Assembly (NCBI RefSeq): GCF_003337355.1
Contig: NZ_QPJW01000001.1
Span: 372,001 to 436,000 of the forward strand
Reading direction: 5' to 3'
DNA from: Fontibacillus phaseoli
GTDB taxonomy: Bacteria > Bacillota > Bacilli > Paenibacillales > Paenibacillaceae
Length of the DNA: 64,000 nt
Below the pieces are notes generated by a model, which saw only the letters and a program-made list of their open reading frames with translations, searched no databases and was not told where the DNA came from. Each line of letters opens with the position of its first letter. Positions within the stretch are counted from its first letter, which is position 1. Of this stretch, positions 17,465 to 26,929 are shown one piece after another. The position numbers were made by a program, and so were the translations under genes.

Positions 17465-17933
17465 ACAGGATAAACTGGATATTGACGAACAATTCATTGA
17501 ACTGCTGGACAAGCTGCTTCAAAAGGCAGGCGAGGCTGAAGGCGTTACGGAAGGGGAAGTGGCGTTGACCTTCGTTACCGATGATGCCATTCATGAATTA
17601 AACCGGGAATATCGCGGCATCGACCGGCCGACAGATGTATTGTCTTTCGCCATGAACGAGTCGCTGGACGAAGAAATGGACATCGTGTATGAACTCGAAG
17701 AGGATGAGGAACTGGATGAACTGACCGATGTGCTCGGGGATATCATTATTTCCGTGGAACGCGCCGAGGCTCAAGCGGAGGAATATGGACACTCGCTGAA
17801 TCGCGAAATCGGTTTTTTGTTTGTTCACGGATTTTTGCATTTGCTTGGATACGATCATCAGGACGTAGCAAGCGAGAAAGTGATGATGGGAAAACAGGAA
17901 GCCGTTCTGGCCCAGGTCGGGCTTGTCCGATAA
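17436..17933 (+). CDS. ybeY: Endoribonuclease YbeY (rRNA maturation factor)
   Basis: This 165-residue metalloprotein has the zinc motif HGFLHLLGYDH near its C-terminus and the upstream block NREYRGIDRPTDVLSFAM. YbeY takes part in 16S rRNA 3'-end processing and ribosome quality control. Of several nearby ATGs, 17436 is preferred because AGGGGG at 17420-17425 then has a ten-base spacing and the protein starts MSLSLVW. It overlaps pgpH and touches dgkA (TAATG), so the three are probably translated together. Confidence 0.93.
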   Translation: MSLSLVWNNEQDKLDIDEQFIELLDKLLQKAGEAEGVTEGEVALTFVTDDAIHELNREYRGIDRPTDVLSFAMNESLDEEMDIVYELEEDEELDELTDVLGDIIISVERAEAQAEEYGHSLNREIGFLFVHGFLHLLGYDHQDVASEKVMMGKQEAVLAQVGLVR

Positions 17934-18322
17934 TGGAATCCCGGCGTAGTTGGAGTGCGACTTTTCGAAATGCCTGGAACGGGATATGGAATTCGCTGAA
18001 AACCGAACGAAATATGCGGATCCATGTTGCGGCAGCCATAATCGTTCTCCTGGCCGCGTTCTTCTTTGGTCTTCCGTTCCGGGATATTGCGCTGCTCTTG
18101 CTCGTTATATCTCTAGTGATTACGGCAGAATTGTTGAATACCGCTATTGAAGCTGCAGTCGATCTTGTGACTCCGGAATGGCACAGGCTGGCCAAAGTCG
18201 CCAAGGATGCCGCAGCCGGTGCTGTTCTGATCGCCGCGGCTTTTGCCGTTCTAATCGGGATTTTATTGTTTTACGGACCGGTCTTATCATGGCTGGGCTG
18301 GGAAAGGTTTATGAAGTTTTAG
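17933..18322 (+). CDS. dgkA: Undecaprenol/diacylglycerol kinase
   Basis: This 129-residue membrane protein has about three helices and the DgkA family block ELLNTAIEAAVDL after an N-terminal amphipathic stretch with NAWNGIW and TERNMRIH. In Gram-positive bacteria the enzyme phosphorylates undecaprenol, recycling the lipid carrier for cell-wall synthesis. The ATG overlaps the ybeY stop by one base. It is followed 13 bp later by cdd, as in B. subtilis. Confidence 0.94.
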   Translation: MESRRSWSATFRNAWNGIWNSLKTERNMRIHVAAAIIVLLAAFFFGLPFRDIALLLLVISLVITAELLNTAIEAAVDLVTPEWHRLAKVAKDAAAGAVLIAAAFAVLIGILLFYGPVLSWLGWERFMKF

Positions 18323-18335
18323 AGGAGATGATAAA

Positions 18336-18746
18336 ATGGAAAATAGCGTTTTGCTTCAGGAAGCAATTAAAGCCCGGGCGGCGGCCTACATTCCTTATTC
18401 CGGTTTTGGGGTCGGTGCAGCCTTGCTGGATCAGGACGGGCATGTGCATCACGGTTGCAACATAGAAAATGCGGCTTATGCGCCGACTAACTGCGCCGAA
18501 CGGACGGCGATGTTCCGGGCGATTGCGGATGGCTTGCAGCCAGGAACCTTCAAGGCGTTGGCGGTGGTCGGCGACACGGAAGGGCCGATAGCACCATGCG
18601 GCGTTTGCCGTCAGGTAATGCTCGAATTGTGCGGCCCGGAGATGCCGGTTATTCTCGGCAATCTGAAGGGCGATATCCTTGAAACGACCGTAGGGAAACT
18701 GCTACCTCATTATTTCAGTTCCTCTAATTTAAACGAGAAAAAATAA
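18336..18746 (+). CDS. cdd: Cytidine deaminase
   Basis: This 136-residue enzyme deaminates cytidine and deoxycytidine in pyrimidine salvage. The catalytic and zinc motifs are present: NCAERTA (C53, E55) and PCGVC (C88, C91), plus the substrate-binding NIENAAY. Length is normal for the small tetrameric class. The ribosome binding site GAGGAG lies inside the dgkA end region. Confidence 0.96.
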   Translation: MENSVLLQEAIKARAAAYIPYSGFGVGAALLDQDGHVHHGCNIENAAYAPTNCAERTAMFRAIADGLQPGTFKALAVVGDTEGPIAPCGVCRQVMLELCGPEMPVILGNLKGDILETTVGKLLPHYFSSSNLNEKK

Positions 18747-18787
18747 GATTGGCTGGAGAAACCATCTGTACGGAAAGGACTAACAAC

Positions 18788-19690
18788 ATGGCAAAAAACA
18801 AATTTAAATCCGGCTTTGTAGCGATCGTCGGCCGGCCGAATGTCGGTAAATCCACTTTGATGAATCAGATTATCGGTCAGAAAATCGCGATTATGTCGGA
18901 CAAACCGCAAACGACGCGGAATAAAATTCACGGCGTATATACCTCAGAGGAGATGCAGGTAGTTTTCCTGGATACGCCAGGCATCCATAAACGCCAGTCC
19001 AAGCTCGGCGATTACATGAACACAACGGCATTCAACACGCTGGGAGAAGTCGAAGCGGTACTCTTTTTGGTGGATACGGCAGAGGGGCTGGGCGGCGGCG
19101 ACCGTTTTATTATCGAACGGCTGAAGGATATTCGTACTCCCGTAATTCTTGTGCTGAACAAAATCGACCGCATTCAGCCGGAAGAATTGCTGCCGATTAT
19201 CGAGGAGTACCGGAAACTATACGACTTTGCGGAAATCGTCCCGATTTCGGCAAAGCTGGGAAATAACGTGAATACGCTGCTGGAACAAATCGGCAAATAT
19301 TTGCCGGAAGGCCCGCAATATTACCCCGAAGATCAAGTTACGGATCATCCGGAGCAGTTCGTCTGCGCGGAGCTCATTCGCGAGAAAATTTTGCATCTGA
19401 CCCGGGAAGAAGTACCGCATTCCATTGCCGTAACCATCGAAGATATGCGGGTGGAGGATAATGGAGTCGTTTATATATCGGCTGTTATATTCGTGGAGCG
19501 AGATTCGCAGAAAGGAATCATCATCGGAAAACAGGGGTCCCTGCTCAAAGAAATCGGGAAGCTGGCCAGACATGACATTGAAAATTTGCTGGGCTCCAAG
19601 ATATTCCTGGAGCTTTGGGTCAAAGTAAAGAAAGACTGGCGCAATCAAGAGCGGATTTTAAAGGACTTGGGTTTCCACAAAGATTTCTGA
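18788..19690 (+). CDS. era: GTPase Era
   Basis: This 300-residue GTPase binds 16S rRNA and acts as a 30S assembly checkpoint. It shows G1 [10 protein letters not shown]3 DTPGIH, G4 NKID, and a C-terminal KH domain ([19 protein letters not shown]). The ATG at 18788 is chosen over an upstream in-frame TTG because AAAGGAC lies seven bases before it and Era proteins start here. It belongs to the ybeY-dgkA-cdd-era-recO unit. Confidence 0.96.
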   Translation: MAKNKFKSGFVAIVGRPNVGKSTLMNQIIGQKIAIMSDKPQTTRNKIHGVYTSEEMQVVFLDTPGIHKRQSKLGDYMNTTAFNTLGEVEAVLFLVDTAEGLGGGDRFIIERLKDIRTPVILVLNKIDRIQPEELLPIIEEYRKLYDFAEIVPISAKLGNNVNTLLEQIGKYLPEGPQYYPEDQVTDHPEQFVCAELIREKILHLTREEVPHSIAVTIEDMRVEDNGVVYISAVIFVERDSQKGIIIGKQGSLLKEIGKLARHDIENLLGSKIFLELWVKVKKDWRNQERILKDLGFHKDF

Positions 19691-19829
19691 TTTGAGTGTG
19701 GGCCTGCGAAAGAATCGCAAGATCAGCCGTTTTTATACTGGGAGTTATTGCAACGCATAGTTCGGGTTCACCCGCACATCCTATTCTTTGAAGATGCACG
19801 CGTCATTTCCGAAGAAAGGGTGAATACGA

Positions 19830-19970
19830 ATGCGAGATTTTTCGTGGAAGTATTTTGCAATGACTGGAGATGTCGATGCTTATTTGTTGTACAAAGAAGC
19901 CGCCGGCAATTCCGACGAAGAGGCCGCAGCGGCCGAAGAACTGCTTATTCAGGAGGAGCAAGCGGAGTGA
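19830..19970 (+). CDS. yqzL: YqzL family small protein
   Basis: This 46-residue acidic protein begins MRDFSWKYFAMTGDVDAYLL, matching the conserved aromatic start of YqzL proteins found between era and recO in Bacillales. It ends in an Ala/Glu-rich tail. AAAGGGTG lies seven bases before the ATG. The function of the family is unknown. Its small size makes it easy to miss, but start, ribosome binding site and location all agree. Confidence 0.85.
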   Translation: MRDFSWKYFAMTGDVDAYLLYKEAAGNSDEEAAAAEELLIQEEQAE

Positions 19971-20021
19971 GCATTTTATGAAATACCTCGAATGAAATAG
20001 GCGAGGCTTGGGGGAAGAGAC

Positions 20022-20771
20022 ATGCTATACAGGGTGGAGGGAATCGTCATCCGCAGCATGGACTACGGCGAGGGCAACAAAATCATTACGCTTTGCACGG
20101 AGTCCCATGGGAAAATCGGGGTGCTGGTGCGCGGAGCGAAGAAAGTGAAAAGCCGTCATGCGGCGCTTACCCAGCTTTTTACTTTTGGGGAATTTGCTTT
20201 TTTTCGTCAAAACAGCGGTCTGGGTACGTTGAATTCAGGTGAGATTATCGAATCTCACTTTTCTTTACGTGAGGATCTGTATCTGGCCGCCTATGCTTCC
20301 TATGCATGCGAGTTGCTTGACAAGACGCTGCAGGATGAAGAGGTAGGAAGCTTTTGGTTCACGCAACTGAAGGCTTGCCTGGAGGGACTGACTGCCGGAA
20401 AAGATCCGCAGGTTGTCATTCATCTGTTTGAAATGAAGATCCTGCAGGCGGCTGGCTACGGACCTTCATTTGAAAGCTGTATCTCTTGCGGGCGGGTAGA
20501 CGATTCGGGCGCAGTCAGCCCCCGCTTGGGGGGCAGGTTATGCCGAGCTTGTCGGCATCACGATCCCGCAGCGCTGCAACTTTCGCCGGGAAGTCTTAAA
20601 CTATTGACCCTTTTTGAAAAAATGGATCTGAGAAGACTGGGCAATATCGAAGTGAAGGATGCCACAAAGGGGGAACTGAAAGCCGTGATGCGCGCCTTTA
20701 TAGATATGCAGCTTGGACTTAAGCTTAAATCCCGTCAATTTTTAGACCAACTGGACAAGTATGAGATTTGA
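20022..20771 (+). CDS. recO: DNA repair protein RecO
   Basis: This 249-residue recombination mediator has an N-terminal OB fold (YRVEGIVIRSMDYGEGNKI) and a C-terminal zinc site (CISCG and CRAC). RecO works with RecR to load RecA on SSB-coated DNA. Start and length are normal. The -35 box of the downstream glyQS promoter overlaps its stop codon. Confidence 0.95.
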   Translation: MLYRVEGIVIRSMDYGEGNKIITLCTESHGKIGVLVRGAKKVKSRHAALTQLFTFGEFAFFRQNSGLGTLNSGEIIESHFSLREDLYLAAYASYACELLDKTLQDEEVGSFWFTQLKACLEGLTAGKDPQVVIHLFEMKILQAAGYGPSFESCISCGRVDDSGAVSPRLGGRLCRACRHHDPAALQLSPGSLKLLTLFEKMDLRRLGNIEVKDATKGELKAVMRAFIDMQLGLKLKSRQFLDQLDKYEI

Positions 20772-20796
20772 CGAACGTCCTAAATTCATTTATCAT
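20768..20796 (+). promoter_or_regulatory. Sigma-A promoter of the glyQS leader
   Basis: TTGACG (20768-20773) and TATCAT (20791-20796) are separated by 17 bp, predicting a start near 20803 just before the T-box leader. The -35 overlaps the recO stop codon. Confidence 0.75.
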
Positions 20797-20802
20797 AGAT
20801 CA

Positions 20803-21067
20803 TAATTTCTCCTTACAAGGAGACCCATGCGTTGAACGGGAAAAGTAGTGAGTTCTTAACCGAAACTCAGCGATCCGGGGAAAGTGGAAGCCCGGAGTGA
20901 AGAACACATGAAACGGCACCTCGGGAGCGTGGGAAAATGAATCGTGAAAAGCGGATTTGCGTTTATGCCGGTCTTGACCGGTGTTTAACAAATCAAGTAG
21001 GGTGGAACCGCGGGACATCGCTCTCGTCCCTACGTCTGGCAGCAGGCGTAGGCGGCGGGGCTTTTTT
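20803..21067 (+). promoter_or_regulatory. T-box riboswitch controlling glyQS
   Basis: The T-box core GGGTGGAACCGCGGG lies at about 20999-21014. A long stem-I region precedes it with a candidate glycine specifier GGC at 20915-20917. Downstream, CTCTCGTCCCTACGTCTG can pair with CAGGCGTAGG and the following GGCGGGG to form a terminator ending in TTTTTT at 21062-21067; the alternative antiterminator uses the T-box core. Uncharged glycyl-tRNA would stabilise the antiterminator and raise glycyl-tRNA synthetase expression. Confidence 0.95.
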
Positions 21068-21127
21068 GTGTCTTCGTATCGTCTTTTCGCTGAGCTGACA
21101 CATACAACGGTAAAGGAGATATGGTTC

Positions 21128-22015
21128 ATGAATTTTCAAAATATGATTTTGACTCTGCAGCAGTTCTGGGCGGAACAAAACTGCATCGTGGTTCAGCCTT
21201 ATGACGTGGAGAAGGGCGCGGGTACGCTAAATCCGATGACATTCTTGCGCTCGATCGGGCCTGAACCTTGGAATGTGGCTTATGTGGAGCCTTCCCGCCG
21301 TCCGGCGGACGGCCGTTACGGGGAGAACCCGAACCGCCTGTATCAGCATCACCAGTTTCAGGTGATTTTAAAGCCGTCGCCCGATAATATTCAGGAGATT
21401 TATCTTGAGAGCCTGAAGCGGCTTGGCATTAATCCTTTGGAGCACGACATCCGCTTTGTCGAAGATAACTGGGAACATCCGGGGCTTGGTGCCTGGGGAT
21501 TGGGTTGGGAAGTTTGGCTCGACGGGATGGAAATTACGCAGTTCACCTATTTTCAGCAAGTTGGCGGGATCGAGACCCATCCGGTCGCCGTGGAAATTAC
21601 CTATGGAATGGAACGCCTTGCTTCATATATTCAGGATAAAGAAAATGTATTCGATCTGGAATGGGTCGAAGGTATAAGTTATGGGGATGTATTTCATCAG
21701 GCTGAGTATGAACATTCGAAATATACATTTGAAATTTCCGATGTAAAAATGCTGTTTACCCTGTTCAATATGTATGAGCAGGAAGCCGGCAAAGCAATGG
21801 AACAGCATCTCGTTTTCCCGGCTTACGATTATGTTCTGAAGTGTTCGCATACCTTCAACCTGCTTGACGCCCGCGGGGCGATCAGTGTGACGGAACGGAC
21901 GGGTTACATTACCCGGGTGCGGAATTTGGCGCGTCAGGTGGCGGCTACGTATTTGGAAGAACGCGAAAAGCTCGGACTTCCGATGCTGCTGAAAGGAGGT
22001 GCTGTCCGTGACTAA
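21128..22015 (+). CDS. glyQ: Glycyl-tRNA synthetase alpha subunit
   Basis: This 295-residue class II catalytic subunit has the family segments [20 protein letters not shown] and [18 protein letters not shown]. It works as an alpha2beta2 enzyme with GlyS to charge tRNA-Gly. The ATG at 21128 follows AAAGGAG by about ten bases; the frame is open further upstream into the T-box terminator but that part is RNA leader. It overlaps glyS by 8 bp. Confidence 0.97.
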   Translation: MNFQNMILTLQQFWAEQNCIVVQPYDVEKGAGTLNPMTFLRSIGPEPWNVAYVEPSRRPADGRYGENPNRLYQHHQFQVILKPSPDNIQEIYLESLKRLGINPLEHDIRFVEDNWEHPGLGAWGLGWEVWLDGMEITQFTYFQQVGGIETHPVAVEITYGMERLASYIQDKENVFDLEWVEGISYGDVFHQAEYEHSKYTFEISDVKMLFTLFNMYEQEAGKAMEQHLVFPAYDYVLKCSHTFNLLDARGAISVTERTGYITRVRNLARQVAATYLEEREKLGLPMLLKGGAVRD

Positions 22016-24086
22016 GGATCTGTTGTTTGAAATCGGGATGGAAGAAATGCCGGCACGCTTTATTCGCGCTGCCATGGAGCAATTGAAGCAGCGGCTGGAA
22101 AAATGGCTGGAGGAATCAGTGATTCGGCATGGTGCGGTTGCGAGCTACGCAACGCCTCGCCGTTTGGCTGTACTGGTAAAAGACGTGGCGGAAAAACAGG
22201 AAGACGTTCATGAGGAAGTGAAAGGACCCTCCCGCAAAATCGCTTTAGACGAGAATGGGGAATGGAGCAAAGCCGCGCTTGGGTTTGCGCGCAGCCAAGG
22301 AGTCGATCCGGCACTGTTTACGTTCAGGGAACTGGCTGGCACGGAGTACATTTATGTCAGCAAAAGCCATGCAGGCGTTGAGACGAAATCCATCATTGCA
22401 GAAGGACTGCAAGACATCCTGCATGCGATGAATTTTCCGAAGAATATGCGCTGGGGCAGCTACGATTTTAAATTCGTGCGTCCGATCCGCTGGATGGTGG
22501 CTCTGTTCGGAGATCAAATCATCGACCTGGAAGTCGCCGGTGTAAAATCGGGTAACGTGACGAGAGGACATCGTTTTCTCGGCCAGGATACGGCCATCTC
22601 CGAACCATCGGCATATGTGGAATCTTTGCGTGCTCAGCATGTAATCGCGGACGTTAACGAACGGGAACGGATGATCAGTGAACAGATCAAAGCATTGGCC
22701 GAGGAAAAGGGCTGGAATATTGCGGTTAAGGATGATTTGCTGGAAGAAGTTCTGTTCCTGGTCGAAACGCCTACTGCGTTGTTCGGCAAATTCGAGGAGT
22801 CGTTCCTGAATATTCCCCAGGAAGTGCTAATTACCTCGATGCGTGAGCATCAGCGTTATTTCCCGGTATTAAACGAACAAGGTGCTTTACTGCCATTCTT
22901 TGTAACCGTACGGAACGGGGATGCGCATTCGCTCGACGTCATCGCCAGAGGAAATGAAAAGGTGCTTCGCGCCCGTCTGTCCGACGCTAAATTTTTCTAT
23001 GAGGAAGACCAGAAGCTGGCCATTAAGGACGCGCTTTCGAAGCTGGAGAGCATCGTGTTCCACGAAGAGCTTGGAACCGTCGGAGACAAGGTTCGCCGGA
23101 TTCGCCGCAATGCGGAAAAATTGTCCGACCTGCTGCGCATTGACACGGGAACTGCTGAAGCAATCAGCCGCACCGCGGAAATTTGCAAATTCGACCTGGT
23201 TACACAAATGGTTTATGAATTCCCTGAACTGCAAGGCGTCATGGGAGAAGATTATGCGCATAAAGCTGGAGAATCCGAGGCGGTGGCAAAAGGGATCTTT
23301 GAACACTACCAGCCTCGCTTCTCCGGAGATGACGCACCAAGCTCGGATGTTGGCTCCATCGTTAGCATCGCGGATAAAATCGATACGATTGCGGGCTGCT
23401 TCTCCATCGGTATTATTCCGACCGGCTCGCAGGATCCTTACGGACTTCGCCGCCAGGCTGCCGGTATTGCCCAGATTATTCTGGAACATAAACTTTCAGT
23501 CCGGCTTAGCGATATTTTCGCTATTGCCCTAGATACGCATCAGCATTTCCATGAGCTGAAACGGACCAAGGAAGAAATCATGAAAGACTTGATGGAGTTC
23601 TTTGGCCTGCGCGTCCGAAAGACACTGTCCGACAGTTTCCGTTATGACGTAGTCGATGCCGTTATGGCTGCCGGTTATGATGATGTCGTTTCCGTTGTAG
23701 ACCGCGGCGCCGCTTTGATGGCCGCTGTCCAAGAGCGGGACGACTTCAAAACGACCGTCGAATCTTTCGGACGGGTCAGCAATTTGGCGGCGAAGGCTTC
23801 AGCGGCCAAAGTACGGTCCGATCTGCTCGGCGATCCGGCAGAACGAGTGCTTTATGATACATGGCGCAGGGTTGCGGATGAATACCGGAAATTGCTGGAT
23901 AGCCGGAACGGGGCAGAGGCATTGCGGCAGCTTGGTGAGTTGAAAGAAACCATCACGGTATTTTTTGATGCGGTCATGGTTATGGCTGAGGATGAGGAAA
24001 TCCGTACGAATCGTCTTGCCTTGCTGGCAGCGATCGATCAGGATTTGAAGGCATTCGCCGATTTCAGCAAACTAGTTTGGGCATAA
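22008..24086 (+). CDS. glyS: Glycyl-tRNA synthetase beta subunit
   Basis: This 692-residue subunit has the family start [16 protein letters not shown], an HD-like middle region, and a C-terminal anticodon-binding domain. The GTG at 22008 is chosen because AAAGGAGGT at 21992-22000 sits seven bases upstream. The 8-bp overlap with glyQ implies coupled translation of the two subunits. Both depend on the T-box. Confidence 0.97.
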   Translation: MTKDLLFEIGMEEMPARFIRAAMEQLKQRLEKWLEESVIRHGAVASYATPRRLAVLVKDVAEKQEDVHEEVKGPSRKIALDENGEWSKAALGFARSQGVDPALFTFRELAGTEYIYVSKSHAGVETKSIIAEGLQDILHAMNFPKNMRWGSYDFKFVRPIRWMVALFGDQIIDLEVAGVKSGNVTRGHRFLGQDTAISEPSAYVESLRAQHVIADVNERERMISEQIKALAEEKGWNIAVKDDLLEEVLFLVETPTALFGKFEESFLNIPQEVLITSMREHQRYFPVLNEQGALLPFFVTVRNGDAHSLDVIARGNEKVLRARLSDAKFFYEEDQKLAIKDALSKLESIVFHEELGTVGDKVRRIRRNAEKLSDLLRIDTGTAEAISRTAEICKFDLVTQMVYEFPELQGVMGEDYAHKAGESEAVAKGIFEHYQPRFSGDDAPSSDVGSIVSIADKIDTIAGCFSIGIIPTGSQDPYGLRRQAAGIAQIILEHKLSVRLSDIFAIALDTHQHFHELKRTKEEIMKDLMEFFGLRVRKTLSDSFRYDVVDAVMAAGYDDVVSVVDRGAALMAAVQERDDFKTTVESFGRVSNLAAKASAAKVRSDLLGDPAERVLYDTWRRVADEYRKLLDSRNGAEALRQLGELKETITVFFDAVMVMAEDEEIRTNRLALLAAIDQDLKAFADFSKLVWA

Positions 24087-24510
24087 TATATGAGGAAGTT
24101 CACCTTCTCGGTGCTGAAAAGCCGGTTTTTAAACCTAATTAAGATGAGGTAGTTCAAAATCCGGGGTTTGATCGCAATGTAATTCGGAGGAGCGTATTTG
24201 TGATCGCGAAGTAGTTAGCAGCCGTTAAATACGGAACTGGATGAATGAATTAGCTGGAAAACCTCCAGCTAATTCAAGCTTGTATGGCCGCATGAAGCAA
24301 TTTGATGGAAAACCTCCAGCTAATTCTGTTCTTTCGGCGGGAATTTGGCATTAGGGCTCGAATTAACGGGAGGTTTTCCAGTTAATATGGGATGTTGAGG
24401 GGAAAAGGCCGAAATAGCTGGAGCTTTTCCAGTTATTTAATGAGGCAGAGAGCGGCGGGAGTCGTTCATCTTATAAAGCCGGGAGTCCGGCGAAAGGGAG
24501 TGGGAGTCTC
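24087..24510. other. Intergenic region with palindromes and a weak internal repeat
   Basis: This 424-bp gap holds no convincing gene. The left part (24091-24156) has two copies of TGAGG(A/T)AGTTCA in a degenerate context, perhaps a decayed element. The right part holds four related palindromes, listed separately. No obvious terminator with a T run follows glyS. Confidence 0.6.
24247..24439. repeat. Four copies of a short palindromic repeat
   Basis: Copies lie at 24247-24275, 24300-24326, 24360-24386 and 24413-24439. The first is a perfect 11-bp inverted repeat, GAATTAGCTGG and CCAGCTAATTC, around AAAACCT. The third and fourth appear in the opposite orientation with an AGGTTTT- or AGCTTTT-like loop. 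Arms differ between copies, but most changes keep pairing (for example G-T pairs in copy 4). This resembles REP-like extragenic palindromes. No transposase gene is nearby. Confidence 0.85.
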
Positions 24511-24972
24511 TTGAATTCGCGAATAGTCGTTGACGGCGACTCCTGTCCCGTTAAGACGGAAATTATGGAAGCGGCTCGTCGTTACGATGTCGGGGTCCTC
24601 ATGGTTTCATCGTACGATCATGTCCTTCGCGGGAGCGAGGGGGTAGAGATCGTTCAAGTGGACAGGAGCCAGCAGAGCGCCGATCTGTATATTGCCAATC
24701 ATATCGCCAGGGGCGACATTGTCGTCACGCAGGATTATGGACTTGCGGCATTGGCGATTGCCAAATCATGCAGAACTTTGTCTCCCCGGGGCGAAATCTT
24801 TCACCCGGGGAATATTGATTATTTGTTGGAACGCCGCCATCATCATGCCAAGGCACGGCGCGGGGGCCGATATTTCAAAGGCCCGAAGCCTTTTACCGAC
24901 GAGGATCGGCTGCATTTTACAGGAGTCTTGTTAAAACTTTTGCGAGATATGCAGGAGAATGTACAATTTTAG
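24511..24972 (+). CDS. yqxD: YaiI/YqxD family protein (DUF188, PIN-like)
   Basis: This 153-residue protein has the family blocks VDGDSCPVK near the N-terminus and DIVVTQDYGLAALA in the middle, with conserved acids consistent with a PIN-like nuclease fold. Function is not established. It starts with TTG at 24511, with GGGAG-type purine runs upstream. Its position before dnaG-sigA is the conserved Bacillales order. Confidence 0.9.
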   Translation: MNSRIVVDGDSCPVKTEIMEAARRYDVGVLMVSSYDHVLRGSEGVEIVQVDRSQQSADLYIANHIARGDIVVTQDYGLAALAIAKSCRTLSPRGEIFHPGNIDYLLERRHHHAKARRGGRYFKGPKPFTDEDRLHFTGVLLKLLRDMQENVQF

Positions 24973-25023
24973 CGAATTATTATTTACGTGTAATGCGTCT
25001 TAAGAAAGATGAAGGTGGTTTAG

Positions 25024-26847
25024 ATGAGTACCGGACGAGGAAGCATTCCGGAGGAAGTCATCGAAGCAGTCTTGCGGCAGCATGATATCGTCGACACGGT
25101 CGGCAAGCACGTTCATCTGACTAAACAGGGCAAATATATGAAAGGGTTATGTCCGTTTCATTCGGAGAAGACCCCTTCGTTCACGGTGACGCCCGAACGG
25201 CAAATTTTTCATTGTTACGGCTGCGGCAAAGGTGGAAACGCCATTAAGTTTCGGATGGAAATCGAGGGGCTTACTTTTCCCGAAGCGGTAAGAATGATGG
25301 CTGAAGAAGCGCATATCCCGTACGATTTCGGTATGGGAAGTTCGGGAGACTCGCCGCGCAATCTGGAGTTGGAACAACAGCTGCAGGCTCACGAATGGAC
25401 TTCCAAGCTGTATCATTTCCTGCTAAAAAATACGGAACACGGCAAACCGGCCATGGACTATCTAAAATCCAGAGGGTTTACCGACAAAGCCATCGACACG
25501 TTCCAAATCGGCTATGCGCCGGCACGATGGGATACGCTCGTTCAGTTTTTGGAGAAGCGATCCTTTGATCTCGGAACGATGGAGAAGGGCGGTTTATTGT
25601 CCGCAAAGCAGGATGGTACCGGCTACGTTGATCGTTTCCGCGATCGGGTGATATTTCCGTTGCACAATCGGAACGGCAAGGTCATCGCTTTGGCCGGAAG
25701 GGTGCTCGGGGAAGGCCAACCCAAGTATTTGAATTCTCCCGAAAGTAAGCTGTTCAGCAAAAGCCGGACGCTGTACAATCTTCATCAGGCAAAGTCGGAG
25801 ATCAGAAAATCCCGGCAGATTATTCTGTTTGAAGGGTACGGAGACGTCATCAGCGCATGGGAAGCTGGCGTTCACAACGGAGTGGCCACGATGGGGACGG
25901 CATTGACCGAAAGCCATGCGGCCATGATGAGGGGACTCGCTGACGAGATTATCGTCTGTTACGACGGGGATAATGCAGGACAAGCCGCTGCTCTCAAGAG
26001 CATTCCGATTCTGGAATCCATCGGCTTTAACACCAAAATTGCCCTGCTAAGCGAAGGGCTGGACCCGGATGAATTTATTCAGAAGTACGGAGCTGAACGG
26101 TTCAGGCATCAAGTGTTGGATGGGGCTGTTTCATCCGTCAAATTTAAGCTTATATATCTGAAAAAAAACCATATACTGCTAGAGGAAGACGGAAAGGTCG
26201 CTTACATCAAAGATGCGCTCGAAGTGATAGCACCCTTGCCGTCGCCAACGGAGCGGGAGATTTATTTGAAGGAAATGTCTGCCGACCTTCAGGTGTCTTT
26301 TGACAGCTTGAAGCAGGAATGCAACGAAATGCGCCAGGCTATGCAAAAAAACATACCTATGGGGGATAATACGGCCAAAAGGTGGAATAATGGTAGGCAT
26401 AAAAAGGGGCAGGCGTCCATGCCGGTTCTGCTGCCCGCTTATCATGTTGCGGAACGTAGGCTGCTTTCCTTTATGCTACAAGATGACGAAGTCGCCCGGT
26501 ATGTGGGCGATCGTCTCGGGGACAGCTTTAATATCGATGAACATGCAGCGATTGCTGCTTATCTATACGCCTATTATGCGCAGGGAAAAGACCCGGATGC
26601 CAGCCGGTTCATTTCATCGCTTCAGGATGAACGGTTGGAGCAAACCGTCATTTCCATCGCCATGATGGATACGCCTGTAGAGTGGAGCACGCAGGAGCTG
26701 GATGATTGTATCCGGGAAATCCAAAAGGTACCGCTACAAGTTCAAATCAAACGCAAGAAAGAAGAAATGGTATCGGCTGAGCGGGCCGGGGATTTTTTGC
26801 GTGCGGCACAAATTGCAAGTGAGATTATTGCCCTAGAGAGACAGTAG
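25024..26847 (+). CDS. dnaG: DNA primase
   Basis: This 607-residue primase makes RNA primers at the replication fork. It has the CHC2 zinc domain (C43, H46, C64, C67), a Toprim domain (ILFEGYGDVISAWEAG at about 270 and CYDGDNAGQAAALK) and a C-terminal helicase-binding region. AGGTGG precedes the ATG. Length is normal. It is the centre of the yqxD-dnaG-sigA macromolecular synthesis operon. Confidence 0.96.
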   Translation: MSTGRGSIPEEVIEAVLRQHDIVDTVGKHVHLTKQGKYMKGLCPFHSEKTPSFTVTPERQIFHCYGCGKGGNAIKFRMEIEGLTFPEAVRMMAEEAHIPYDFGMGSSGDSPRNLELEQQLQAHEWTSKLYHFLLKNTEHGKPAMDYLKSRGFTDKAIDTFQIGYAPARWDTLVQFLEKRSFDLGTMEKGGLLSAKQDGTGYVDRFRDRVIFPLHNRNGKVIALAGRVLGEGQPKYLNSPESKLFSKSRTLYNLHQAKSEIRKSRQIILFEGYGDVISAWEAGVHNGVATMGTALTESHAAMMRGLADEIIVCYDGDNAGQAAALKSIPILESIGFNTKIALLSEGLDPDEFIQKYGAERFRHQVLDGAVSSVKFKLIYLKKNHILLEEDGKVAYIKDALEVIAPLPSPTEREIYLKEMSADLQVSFDSLKQECNEMRQAMQKNIPMGDNTAKRWNNGRHKKGQASMPVLLPAYHVAERRLLSFMLQDDEVARYVGDRLGDSFNIDEHAAIAAYLYAYYAQGKDPDASRFISSLQDERLEQTVISIAMMDTPVEWSTQELDDCIREIQKVPLQVQIKRKKEEMVSAERAGDFLRAAQIASEIIALERQ

Positions 26848-26855
26848 AAGTGCGT

Positions 26856-26876
26856 GTTCAAAAGCTGCTTTTGAAC
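26856..26876. repeat. Perfect 21-bp palindrome between dnaG and sigA
   Basis: GTTCAAAAGC and GCTTTTGAAC form ten-base arms around a single T. It begins 9 bp after the dnaG stop and lies 53 bp before the sigA start. There is no T run, so it is not a standard terminator. It could be a protein-binding site, an RNA processing hairpin or a scattered repeat. Confidence 0.75.
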
Positions 26877-26929
26877 AACCTCGAGAAGGATGGACTTTCG
26901 GATGTTTCTAGGGAGGAGGGAGCCAGGAA

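Noticed and set aside
24087..24510. Insertion sequence remnant
   Set aside because: There is no transposase fragment, no terminal inverted repeat pair and no target duplication; the palindromes are short and independent.
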